Shown here: positions 1-10,440 of the stretch, piece by piece | Position numbering within the stretch: position 1 is the first letter of the stretch | How the letters are laid out: each line of letters starts with the position of its first letter | From: Trichobilharzia szidati | Lineage: Eukaryota > Platyhelminthes > Trematoda > Strigeidida > Schistosomatidae | Length of the DNA stretch: 64,000 nucleotides | Assembly (NCBI GenBank): GCA_944472155.2 | Contig: OX235277.1 | Coordinates: 11,542,804-11,606,803, forward strand | Direction of reading: 5' to 3' | Translations under genes and position numbers: made by a program | The notes under the pieces: generated by a model | Databases searched by the model: none | What the model was told of the DNA's origin: nothing | The model's input: the letters and a program-made list of their open reading frames with translations, nothing else

Positions 1-2600
1 TGAAGGATTTCGGATCTCAAGAATATTTGACTTGTTCATGTCATGACAATTGATCTAAAGTGTGCATTTCATTCAATTGAGAACTAATCCAGTGAACACA
101 AATGAATAATAATGAGCAATGATATTCTGAACTCAACTTCACTGACACTGTCATCAATCGAGAAGCTGTTAAGTTGTCAATTAGGCTACATGCCAGACAA
201 GATAAAGAGCACGACGATGTACATCAAGCAATAAACAGAGTTCATTGTGTGTACAGTTACACATGAGCAACAGACCAACGACGACATATTGTAGATATTA
301 CCCAGTGCAGAAACCACATCTATGTAACATCTATGCTAAACAATGGGGACACGGATCTACCGAAAACAATCACAATGCTTTCCTATTCTTGAGAAAAGCA
401 ATATTTCACACATTTCCTTCCTATTGGATTCATCTAATGTAAACATCACTCTCCGAAATTGACGAAGCATCTCATGCTCACAAACACAATTATCATGCAA
501 GTTATCGACAGAGTGAAGTTAAAGTCTACACTCGTGAACGCCTCTACATCAACGACATTACTACTCAACCGACATTCAGAATAGCTGAACAAAAAATTGG
601 GCATCTATCAAATATCAAATAATACTCAGTCGGCCTAATGAACACAAATCTAATATAATCACAGTATAATGCACATCACAAGAAAACATACCTGAAGCCC
701 GTACAAACTGGTCGCCCATTACCACAATTGAAAATACCAATATCGTGAGCAACGAAGAAGTGTGCATAGTTGGATTATTATGGCCACACTGTAAAGGGGG
801 AAGTCATTATATATTTCCCACTGTATCCAAATGGTGGACATATCTATGCCATTGTGTTCACACACGAATGAAGATTGTTCACATTGGAACATGAGTGAGC
901 CTTTCGTTAGGCACAGGGATTAGTGGAAACGTAGTCAGTGTAGTGAGATCAATGAGAAGAACACGAGTATTCTTCACGTAATTTATTGTAATTGAATGTA
1001 TTATTTTGGTTATACATGGTGTCCTTGAGTAGTTGTATTGTGTGCATTGTGGAATAGATCAAGTCAATTATTATAATTCTATTCCAATAGTTGTTTGCAC
1101 CCACACATGAGTTCTACTTCTTTACTGCATATGGTCATACTGACTGTTCGAATTGACATTTTCATTCTCATTTTCTATTCGAATGAATGTGACTAAAATA
1201 GGGTAGACGCCCTGTGCATAATCTCACTGGAAATAATAACAAAAATATATAGAACTCATTGTTACACGTAATCGAATAACGTAACAGAATTATGAATAAT
1301 TTTTTGGTTTCCATGTTACATGTGGAACATTGATCGAAAATGAAGAGGAGAGAGGACCCAGTTGGGCGTTGACGACGTCCAATGTACATGACTTGCTGTA
1401 TGTAAAACTTCAAATTCAATACAAACTTTTCCGTATTTTAGTATTCACTCCTGTGCTCGAATTTCAGATTACCACGCACAGCATGCTGTTAACGCCTGAT
1501 TGAAATACATTATCAGCGTAGTCGAGGGATACATTTCAACATGATATTAGGCATCACAATAATTATATCGACAGACTGGTCGACAGTCTCAAATACTATT
1601 TCGCATGTGATAGTGATTCTCATGCAGTTACGTCATTCGCAATAGAATAGTCAAATGCCATGTTTGAAACGGATTCATTGAACCACCACTGCGAAGTGAC
1701 TGAAATCTGCACTGTCACATTTATGCAGGTCTCTTAGTTGAGAATCTTCTCGAAACACAATCCCAAAATTCGCACATAGAAGCGCTTCTCAGATGGATGA
1801 CTTTAATTGCTGTCTCATACTAACGTTTGTATTCAGAGCATAGTCGACCACGACATATTGACCCTGAATCACATTGCAGATGAGTGTAGAATTCCTGACG
1901 TTTCTATTAGTCAGCATTTTAAAGAATTTGAAGTCTACGAAACCTTCGAATTCATTGTAGAATTGAGTTTGTATATCAGTCTGCCGTTTTTACATTATGC
2001 ATAAGAACATGCAAGTACGAGTGACTTCTCTGCTTAGACTGGAACACACAACATAGTCCTTTCTAATAATCTGTGAATGGAGCTGATTCAAAATTGAAAA
2101 GAGTAATCACTGATCAAGGATTTCACTCTTAAATATCTTCCTCATCACCTTTGACAGCTGTATGCGCACAATAGTCAAACAGTAATTGTTGTCTGCAAGA
2201 CAACCAATAAAATCCACTTGGCAGTGATCATACCTTTTGCATGTGGCAATATTCATAAACGTCAAACAAACAGAAATAATGGCGAATGAGGAAATGTGAG
2301 GTATATATTTGTACACATATATAAGTCAACATGTGACGTGAGTAATTGACATCTGCAGGATGGATGTCCAGAGATGCAATCTATGCTGTTTACGGTATTT
2401 ATGAATCTGCTGATTTAACATTGGCCGGGTCAACAATAATACCTGAAACTGTGATCGCATGCAGAGAATTCTGGCAGTCGTGAGTGATTAATTACAGCAC
2501 TGCTCTTTGTATCGTTTGGCAACTAATGCCTTCAGACAGTTTATTTGGCACGCGATGGATGAGAGAGAGATTTTTATACTTGAGCAATGTGATCTGGCTG
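1..2600. repeat. Segmental duplication, copy 0 (left end off window)
   Basis: This stretch matches 10480-13020, 31440-32575 (first part) and 50335-52800 along its length with many substitutions and small indels, by eye roughly 85-90% in the better blocks. Landmarks shared in the same order include the stretch before position 60 ending in GTGAACACAAATGA, the block at 975-1010, the TTATTATTTCCAG block near 1235, and the block starting GAGTAATCACTGATCAAGGA at 2100. The part that would carry the cysteine-rich exon lies left of the window. No coding region is supported here. Confidence 0.8.
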
Positions 2601-2634
2601 TTTTTGGGTGTTTTAGTATAAATCACCATGACAG

Positions 2635-3590
2635 GCTCGGAGGAAGCAAAGTTGAAGCATTCAATTGATCAAACAACTTTCTGTTGTGGATATGTCGATG
2701 ACACGTTTGTAGTATGCGACAACTGAAGTCCTACCTCCTACCTTCTCAGACTATTCAACAACGCACATACAAATATTGTTTATACTATGGAAAATGAAAA
2801 TGATGGAAAGTTCCATTTCCTTGATATGCAACGCCTAGAAGATGGTGGTCTCCAGAGGTTGATTCACCGAAAGTTGACATGGAGTGGGCAATACGTACTT
2901 TTTAATAGTTTTTGTCCAATTAGTTACAAACGAGCACCAGCTCTGTACTATAGAGCGAGAAAAAATGCTCCGCAAGGAAACATGAGGTAGAATTTGCGAT
3001 TCTCTAAAATGTGCTGAAAAACCAGGGTTATCCTCAAAGATTCATTTACAAATTTGGAAGATGTGAAGGCTCAAACACCAAACAAACCACAGTTGGATAA
3101 AAGCCTGTCTTCATCCAACTAGATTTTGAAGGTGAAAACATCGCAGAAGTGGTCAGCAGTAGACTGAGAACGTCACTATCCAGAGGCTATCCTACAGCTA
3201 AGTTGGTTCGCGTCCATCGAACAACGTGCTCTTCGATGCAGTCAAAAGTCGATAGATACTCTTCTCATATTAACTTCAACTGTGTATACAAATCTACAGG
3301 AGCAGTTACATTGGGGGAACAGAAATAGGTGCACACCTTCAATTTTCTGAACATGTGCCGAAAAGCCAACTTCTCAAGGGAACACGCACTTACAGCAATG
3401 CCATAACCACACATCTCCTTGATTCATATGGGTCAAGAGGTGGAAATCGAGAAATCCTTTAAAATTATCAATAGAAAAAGGAGCTGCATTCTTCTCAAGT
3501 TTGCCGAAGCAATCTTTATCAAACGCTTGAAACCAGATTAATGTGTTCAGAAGGATGCATTTATTAGTCTTTCCTTGCCCTGTGACCGGA
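2635..3590 (+). pseudogene. Degenerate Penelope-like element, family C (RT C-terminal part and GIY-YIG)
   Basis: The plus strand reads a reverse transcriptase catalytic box, GYVDDTFVVCDN, with TAT GTC GAT GAC at 2691-2702, then a TGA at 2724-2726. An open stretch at 2787-2990 holds the PLE palm continuation (ENENDGKFHFLDMQRLE, IHRK, then SGQY). Further on, near 3285-3365, a frame reads SSYIGGTE followed by FSEHVPKSQLL, which is the YIG half of the GIY-YIG endonuclease typical of PLEs. Several stops and frameshifts mean it cannot make a working protein. It interrupts copy 0 of the segmental duplication and lies in the opposite orientation to the family C piece at 14.2-15.2 kb, so it is a separate insertion. 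Confidence 0.75.
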
Positions 3591-4124
3591 GGTTTAACTC
3601 GCTTATCTGATTACGTTATCTTTGTCTTTAGCCTTAACTCCTTAAATAATCTGTATTTTGCTTGTCTCTTCTTTCTCTGATTTCGATTGAAGTCAGTAAA
3701 TTGTTACCTAATTTATTAGTCACTCTGCGTCTAACGCATATCTCGACTTGATAAAGTAACTTCTTTACCATTGTATGCATACATTTATTTTGTTTAAACT
3801 TGAACTGCATGCGTAAAAACAATATCAGCGCAAATTTCTGAGCACTGTTCACTAATTGTGAAACTTTCGGCCAACTGAAAACATGTGAAATCCGCAGGTA
3901 TGTAAAACATTTTCTGTACGTAAAACCTCATAATCTATATGGGCTGTAAGCAGGTAGCTGATGAGAAGGCAACAAATTAAATGATCTTACCATATTATTC
4001 TGCACACACCACTGTTGTTCTTGTTTTATTCAAAATCAACAAGCGGAATAATACATGATGTTTTCATATCGAATTTGTATCACTCCAAACTTCGTTCATA
4101 TTCACTCACAATCGAATATATTTT
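3591..4124. other. Unassigned AT-rich DNA
   Basis: I see no coding frame, repeat match or RNA structure here. It lies between the family C PLE remnant and the short remnant of the segmental duplication, and may be PLE 3' terminal sequence too decayed to recognise. Confidence 0.4.
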
Positions 4125-4262
4125 TCATCACGTAGACCGAGGATTTTGATGGAATGACTGATGGAACTGCACAAAGGTAGGAGTTCAGTTGGCGACTGTA
4201 TGCAATATTGTCTAGTCACTGTTTATTTTAACTTCGCAATCTCAGACGGTCGAAAATACTAT
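4125..4262. repeat. Short remnant of the segmental duplication after copy 0
   Basis: The text GATGGAATGACTGATGGAACT and the following GTCTAGTCACTGTTTATTTT align with 13143-13260 and 52905-53020. This shows that copy 0 resumes after the family C PLE insertion and is cut again by the RTE insertion that follows directly. Confidence 0.55.
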
Positions 4263-4269
4263 CCAAGAT

Positions 4270-6003
4270 CAAGCATTTCAGGTATTTTCACCTATAAGAG
4301 ACAGCCAAGAGATCTCAATTACCAAGGAAGAAAGACAGATTAAACAATAGGCGGACGACTTCGAAGGACTATTGAACCGACCACCACCTACAATCCGTCC
4401 AGAAATATCAACAACAGCAAGTACGCAACTGCAAGTGGACACCAATCCTCCAACGAAAGCTGAAGTCTTGAATGCCATCAAGCCACTGAAAGCTGGAAAA
4501 GCAGCTGGACCAGATGGAATACACCCTAAAGCACTGAGAGCGAACCCAAAGACGACAGCAGATATGCTGACTTCATTATTGCAAAAGGTATGGAAAAAGG
4601 GAAAAGTGCCTACTGACTGGATGAAAAATTACCTCGTGAAACTACCAAAGAATGGTGACTAAGGACTCTGCAAGAACTGGCGAGGAATCATTCTCCTGTC
4701 GACGCCAAGAAAAGTCCTGAGTCGCATCATCCTGGAGAGAATAAAAAACGCACTGGCTACAGAAATCCAATCAGAACAAGCTGGATTCAGGAAGGGCAAA
4801 TCATGTTCTGACCAAATTGCAACTCTACGCATCATCATCGAACAAAGGATGGAATGGCAATCAAACCTCTGCCTCAACTGCATAGACTTTGAGAAGGCCT
4901 TCGACAGCGTTGATCGCGAAGTAATTTGGAAACTACTCGAGTACTACGGCATACCCCAAATATTCATCAACCTTATTCAACAGCTGCACGACAACGGCAC
5001 ATGTCAAGTGATCCACAACGGAAAACTCAGCGAAGCGTTTGGAGTAAACACAGGAGTCAGACAAGGGTGCTTATTATCACCAATGGTATTCCTAATTGTG
5101 TTGGACTGGATTATGCGTCAGACAGTGGGAAACGAGAAGACAGGGATGTCATGGACCAACTTGAAGAACCTAGAAGACCTGGATTTCGCGCGTGGATGAT
5201 TTATGTTTGATGTCACAATAAATCGAAAACTTACAAGCGAAAACCGACAAACTGGTCGAAGAAGCAGGAAAGACAGGACTCCAGGTGAACATAGACAAGA
5301 CGGAGGTTACGAAAATAACCAACAACAACAACAACAACAGCAGCAACATCCAGCGCCAATCACCATCAACGGAAAGGATTTGAAAGAGGTTACTTCATTC
5401 ACTTATCTAGGGAGCATTGTCTCAACTACAGGAGGAACGGACGAGGATGTCAAATCGAGAATCGGGAAGGCGAGAAACACATTCATCAACCTGAAACCAA
5501 TCTGGAAATCTTCGTCACTCAGCATCAACAACAAAATTCGGATTTTCAATACAAACGTCAAGTCAGTTTTGCTATACGGATCAGAAACTTGGCGGGTCAC
5601 AAAGAATATTTCCAACAAGTTGCAAACTTTTACCAACAGCTGTCTTCGCTCTATGCTGAAGATCAGATGGCCGGAAAGAATCACCAAAAAGAAATTACGG
5701 GAACAAACAAAGCATGAACCAGTCGCTCAACAAATATGCAGGAGAAAGTGGAGATAGACTGGACACTCGGGAGGCCACTGGGTGACATGGCGTGTCAGGC
5801 CCTCGAGTGGGACCCGAAAGGGAAGCGACGAGTGTGACATCAAAGGGTGACATGGAGGAGATCGTGTGAAGAGGAGTTGAAACAGTATGGACTAACATGG
5901 ATGCAAGTGAAAAGTACAGCAGAAGAAAGAAGCAAGTGGAGACGTGTAGTTGAAGCACTATGTTCCACTAGGAACCTAAAGGAACAATTATGGAACAATA
6001 ATA
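4270..6003 (+). pseudogene. RTE/SR2-type non-LTR retrotransposon, 5'-truncated and frameshifted
   Basis: Successive frames read the reverse transcriptase and C-terminal part of an RTE-clade polyprotein. Seen are the AGKAAGPDGIHPKAL block (around 4492-4540), then LSTPRKVLSRIILERI, AGFRKGKSC, the motif A box FEKAFDSVDRE with its catalytic Asp (4888-4920), the motif B box TGVRQGCLLSP (5050-5085), TYLGSIVST and LLYGSETW (5400-5595), and a C-terminal WRRVVEALC (about 5940). A TAA at 4660-4662 and a shift at 5187-5200 that destroys the FADD motif C break the frame, and more stops follow 5757. There is no APE endonuclease domain, so it is 5' truncated. It ends in an AATAATAAT-type tail. Known for the family: RTE elements copy themselves by target-primed reverse transcription. 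A very similar fragment lies at 17010-17770. Confidence 0.85.
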
Positions 6004-6324
6004 ATCACGGTTTTTCCACTTACAGTTTATTTATACGTTTCAAAACGGTTATTCAGTAAGCATAAAAGACAATAAACGTGAGACACTCGTTGCAGTCAAT
6101 TTCCGCGAGGAAATCAGACTTTTATTAGGTTAATAGTGGTGGAGATATTAATATCAGTATTGGTGGATCAATAGGAGAAATCTGGTTAAGCACGCACTTG
6201 ATCTGGAATTCGACCTTCGGCCGTCGCCTGACTTTATCTCACTCAGCATGTATGAGTCCAGTAAAATTGAGTGTCAGTTATGAGGCTACCAACCCCACCT
6301 CCATGAATAACCACTGCTACTGAA
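6004..6324. other. Unassigned DNA between the RTE and duplication copy 1
   Basis: No coding frame or repeat match is seen. Similarity to 46735 onward begins at about 6325 with the text starting ACTGCTACTGAAGTTGA. Confidence 0.4.
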
Positions 6325-7523
6325 GTTGATTTTGTCGTCGTTTTCGCTCTCAGTGACTATGACCAAACATCTCATGAAGAAATATATCCTCAGTGTATTA
6401 GGAATGTTCCAATTGGAAAGGAAACATTGTCAAGTGTGAATGAATTCTTTCCTTTTGGTACATCACCATCTCCCTGATTTCAATAACTGATGACTGAACA
6501 CTCGAGAAAGAGGAGTCATTTGGTAAAAGTGAATAGTCATCTACTGTGGACGGATACTGTCGTTGAAATCAGAGTCTATGAAATGGTTAATGGCCTTGCT
6601 TCCTACTCATGCTCTTCTCATTTTGTAACCCTGAAAGGCAGTGCCAATACAACCGTCTCTTGAGATTAATTTTCTCTGAATAACTTAAACAGTGAATACT
6701 GGATCCTGAAGAAACAGTCTACAGATACAATTTATCTTGTACAGTGATCTAGTGGCAAATCAGCAGAATAAAGATTCAACATGTTGAATGCAGTTAGAAA
6801 CCACTATATTGTCATCAATCGGTAGGCGCCGTTTATTACCCAAATTCGTGTCTCGTCGACTTCTACATCTATTGACCTAATTACCAGGTACAGACACATT
6901 CATGCGTATTCCTGTAATTCCTAAAGCTGAGGTTAAGTTTTGCGTGGTAGTCCACAAATTACAATGCACATCTCTCATCGCACACGCTAATTCACACTCA
7001 AAATGATCATATTCGTGATGCATGTAGACTGAATGTGGTAATTTCATGCATCAAATATCCATGTGTATAATCCGAGATCCCCTTCCTACGTTACGCAATC
7101 ATTTCGATAGACGGAGTGTAGGCAGCAATGCACAGAATTTATGAATTCTACAATTGCTTTCGTTTATCTTCGATCGCATTTATCAACACAAGAATCGACT
7201 ACTGGTCACTGAATACTGGTTTGTATGCACACCACAGGAAATACTCCATGCCACTTACTTTAAGCCAGTGAAGCAATGTATTCAACCACGAACACGCTAA
7301 TCATACGCTGTGTAGATTGACAGTGTAATTTCCAGTGAAATTAACTACATGAGGTCATTTATTATTCACTGAAACCACTCGATCAGCAAACTTCTGTTAA
7401 AACATTTACAACTGGCTAGCTCATTTCAGAGATCACGTGAGACTGGCGATTACACTGAATTCGTGAAATGTCGAATGAAGCTGTTAATTTGTAATCAGAA
7501 AACAAGGAATTTGGCAAAAGTGA

Positions 7524-7529
7524 TTTATT
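7524..7529 (-). promoter_or_regulatory. Poly(A) signal of the broken cysteine-rich exon
   Basis: AATAAA on the minus strand, 57 bases past the stop codon at 7586-7588. The surrounding 3' flank is closely conserved in the other copies. Confidence 0.6.
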
Positions 7530-7585
7530 TCTCATTATCCCGAAACCCACAAACAAATTTCACAGTTCAGTTTTCATTTAACACA

Positions 7586-7773
7586 TCATCTGTAACATTC
7601 AAAATAATGACAAAAATTTCCACAGCAATCTTCATTTGCTCTACAGAATTCACCTGATCGTTTACAACAAAACTGAAGCCCGGATGAATTGCGATGTCAG
7701 CAATCAGATGACGAACAACACTCCCTAGCATGAAGAGTGTCAGTTTCGAAATTCTTACACACACAGTCCTCTC
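7586..7773 (-). pseudogene. 12-cysteine small peptide terminal exon, broken copy
   Basis: Minus-strand exon with the same 12-cysteine pattern as the copies near 28.1, 28.6 and 48.2 kb: C-x-C-x12-CC-x4-C-x10-CC-x6-C-x5-CC-x3-C-x4-C. All twelve cysteine codons are still present, but an in-frame TGA at 7697-7699 directly follows the fifth cysteine, where the paralogues have an Arg codon, so the frame is cut after about one third. The upstream side ends in a good 3' splice site (pyrimidine-rich tract then AAAG), with the exon starting in phase 1 at 7773. If there were no intron, an additional in-frame stop just upstream of the splice site would also break the reading frame. The stop looks like a CpG-type C-to-T change. 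I infer a recent pseudogene. Confidence 0.7.
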
Positions 7774-8535
7774 CTTTCAAAGAAAACAATTACAAAGATA
7801 TTGTTATTACATGGAAAAGAATGACAGAGTAAGCTTCGAAAGTTAACATGAAATTGTCAAGAATGAATTAATCGATAAAATTTTAGGAGATAAAACATTC
7901 ACATTACTACCTTAACATCACTTCTTGTCCCGATTTGTAAGCGACGTCAGTTTGACTCAGGTGAATTGTAGTCAGAGATCAGGTTCAATTCATAGTTGGC
8001 AGAAACCTGCCATCTATTCACCCACAATAATGCTATGAGCTAGCATGCGTTGAAATGACAGAGATGCAGAGAGTTTATTCAAGGCAACCGAGGCATGTCC
8101 TCAAAACGTTGTCAAACTTCCTATAAACATGTGAATATCTACTGATCACTGTTATTCATAGGAATGGTAATGATTATCTTCATTGTGTTCAATGACCAGT
8201 GTGTCGTCCATTGAAACTGAATTTAATTTATTAGTACACAAATTTCACAAGTTTCGTTCTCTGTTTCCTTTCACTCAGTGGAATAAAGCAGACGTATGCA
8301 CATCAGTGGGCATACATTTAAAAAGATGTATTCTCCTGATTCGACTATCCATCATGTGTACAACGATGAAACAGTGTGATTGACACACGAAGAGTGTTCA
8401 CTCAGATGACAGAAGTGTAGCGATTGCAAAATGTCACGTATGTATCACAACGGTTGAGGAGAAGCTGACGAGCTTCACTGATTTGTGATCAGTTGATTAT
8501 GAGAATAAAATGTCTACAGTCATGATCGCTATTCT

Positions 8536-8662
8536 ACTCAAGTGTCAAAGACGTGTGATTATAATTGATGTGATTATCAACAAAACATTTTGTTCGAAAC
8601 GTCATCCAGTAAATAATACTGTTTCACTGTGTTATATGCCCAATAAACAAACTAATATGGAA
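8536..8662 (+). mobile_element. Solo terminal fragment (pLTR-like) of PLE family A
   Basis: These 127 bases match the inter-ORF region of family A (for example 40614-40742), from ACTCAAGTGTCAAAG to AACTAATATGGAA. No RT or endonuclease sequence is attached. The right end stops 6 bases into the PLE start codon region, the same point as two other family A ends in this window. The fragment is absent from the matching places in copies 2 and 3 of the segmental duplication, so it was gained after duplication or lost in them. Known: PLEs carry repeated terminal regions called pseudo-LTRs. Confidence 0.7.
8565..8610 (+). ncRNA. Hammerhead-like fold, decayed, in the solo PLE-A fragment
   Basis: TTGAT stem I strand, core GTGATTAT, a 7-bp stem II (AACAAAA / TTTTGTT), then GAAAC-GTC-ATC. 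The base below stem II is a C/C mismatch and core position 3 is G, so activity is doubtful. Its fold matches the ones at 40645 and 58811. Confidence 0.4.
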
Positions 8663-9040
8663 GCACTGAATTGTGAATAGTTTAGGTGCTGTTTTTACAC
8701 AGCAATGTCCACTAATTATTCATCCGAATGTATTCTGTTGAAGAACGTGTCAATCTTGTGACAATTGGACTATAGTTAACGCTGTAGTGGTATTACTGAA
8801 ACACAATTCGACTCAGAGTAATTGTTGGCCACTTTCCGACCAATATCAGAAGTTCCTGCTACGCATACAGTTGACGCCTCCGCAGTCTGGTGCTCTGAAA
8901 TAATACCTCAACTTTTTAATATAAGATAACGAATACAAACCACACCGCATCAGACATAAATCCCTTCGATTCGTGTGATGAGGTATAGAAATATCAGATG
9001 TTTATGAGGGAACATGAGAGACAGTGAAAAAGTGATTTAT

Positions 9041-9451
9041 CTAAATCAGGTGGCGAAATTCTACACGTTTATGAAGTAGGCTGTCGCCGATTTTGAAATC
9101 ACCGGTGATGCACACGCAGTTGTGAATACCTATTTCCTGACCAGTCAATTTGCAATTTGTTCCAACCACTACTTGCAAATATATACATGACAACGCGACG
9201 CATTCACTGAAATCAGGGTATATCAGGTTCGCGAACATGGCGAGCGCATGTCCGAATGCAACACACTTCATCGAAGAGGCACGATGATCGCAATTCTCAA
9301 GATGTAAGACGTACACCATTCTGTTGCTCAAACCGTTCACACGCAAAGCCATCACAACATGGCTTTGATATTGAGTTCTTACAAATTTCCCCAGAGGCTG
9401 AGAAATTGGAATCTTTGGAGGAAAACAAATGTCAATGAAAATGAGGGACAC
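9041..9451 (-). other. Long open frame, probably not coding
   Basis: A 136-codon minus-strand frame. Its middle part is also open at 29608-29808 in copy 2 (shared residues VLHLENCDHR and ALAMFANLI), but the two frames differ in length at both ends, and the homologous stretch of copy 3 (near 49140-49200) has lost most of it. I recognise no domain. The conserved open part could be a remnant exon, but nothing in the splice context is strong. Confidence 0.2.
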
Positions 9452-10304
9452 TATGCAATATGTCTGCGATGCCCTTTTATTCTTTCAGTCGACTTCTTTT
9501 ATTTCCATTACACCTAATTAGATGCACTTGAAACTTATGATGAAATCAAGTAATAATCCTAAATCCTTCATAGAGAGTTATTCAAAATGTGGATATAAGG
9601 ATGGACAGAAATCTGTTGGTGAGAATTGGGTTATTGACAGTGGTGTGTCCTTGAGTGCATCGCCGTATATGAACGAGAAACAACCAGTCAGCTAAATATG
9701 AGAATAAAAGAGCATTAAAGATGTATCAAAGTGGTTCCGAAGATCTCTGCAGACCTAAAGAAACTATAAAAAAGATCAGCGGTCACACTGCGTTCAATGG
9801 AAACAGGTTCCCATATCGACTTTGTTAGGACGATGGTTCTACGAAAGTGTTTAAGATCGTATAAAGAAAGACTGACAGCAGAAGCCCTACATACATGAGT
9901 GAATCTCAACAGTTTGAACAGGCGTGCAGGTGTGATGTTAGCTGATGCATTGTAAATCCTGATTTAATAAATTACAATGGATATCTATCACTTATTATTC
10001 GTACTTGGTATAAATTACTGATTGTTTAAATCTTCTGATGGAGAGGCTCACAAATGTTTTACAACTGTTTTACAAAAACAATCATAAACACAATAATGTT
10101 TTCTGCACGTGCACATATATTTTCACATTCAGGCATCTACGACCACCAGAATTCAGTCGAACATAATCTGATGAAAAGTACGGACTGTTCAAAGTGTATA
10201 ACTGAAGTTGACCGAAATTTGAATGTCCGAGGTCACATTTCGATCATCCGTAATAAAATTTTGTTTTTGTTCATGTGGATGCGTGTTTCATGACTCATAT
10301 ATAG

Positions 10305-10440
10305 AGACAAAGTTTTCAAAGACATGAGATATCCTTTTTATACATAAACCTCTCTTATGTCCCTCTTTTGTCCCTGAATAAGTTCGCACCTGTTTCCAAA
10401 TGAAAAAGTGAAGTCGGTCTTCGCTGAGATTTTACTCATA
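10305..10440 (+). repeat. Decayed PLE family C terminal region
   Basis: Text with CCCTGAATAAGTTCG followed later by GAAGTCGGTCTTC aligns with better-preserved versions at 31320-31400 and 50215-50300, and with the near-intact hammerhead region at 30728-30785. This shows that a family C terminus sat in the ancestral segment before it was duplicated. Confidence 0.5.

Noticed and set aside
1168..1419. Minus-strand frame, also present at 11584-11799 and 51344-51601, with a hydrophobic stretch that might be the signal-peptide exon of the 12-cysteine gene
   Set aside because: The start codon is lost in copy 1 and the frame shifts. Where a 5' splice site could be placed (CCA / GTGAG) the phase is 0, but the cysteine-rich exon needs phase 1, and the GT is GC in the other copies.
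9256..9438. Plus-strand frame opposite 9041-9451
   Set aside because: No domain; shadow frame in duplicated non-coding DNA.
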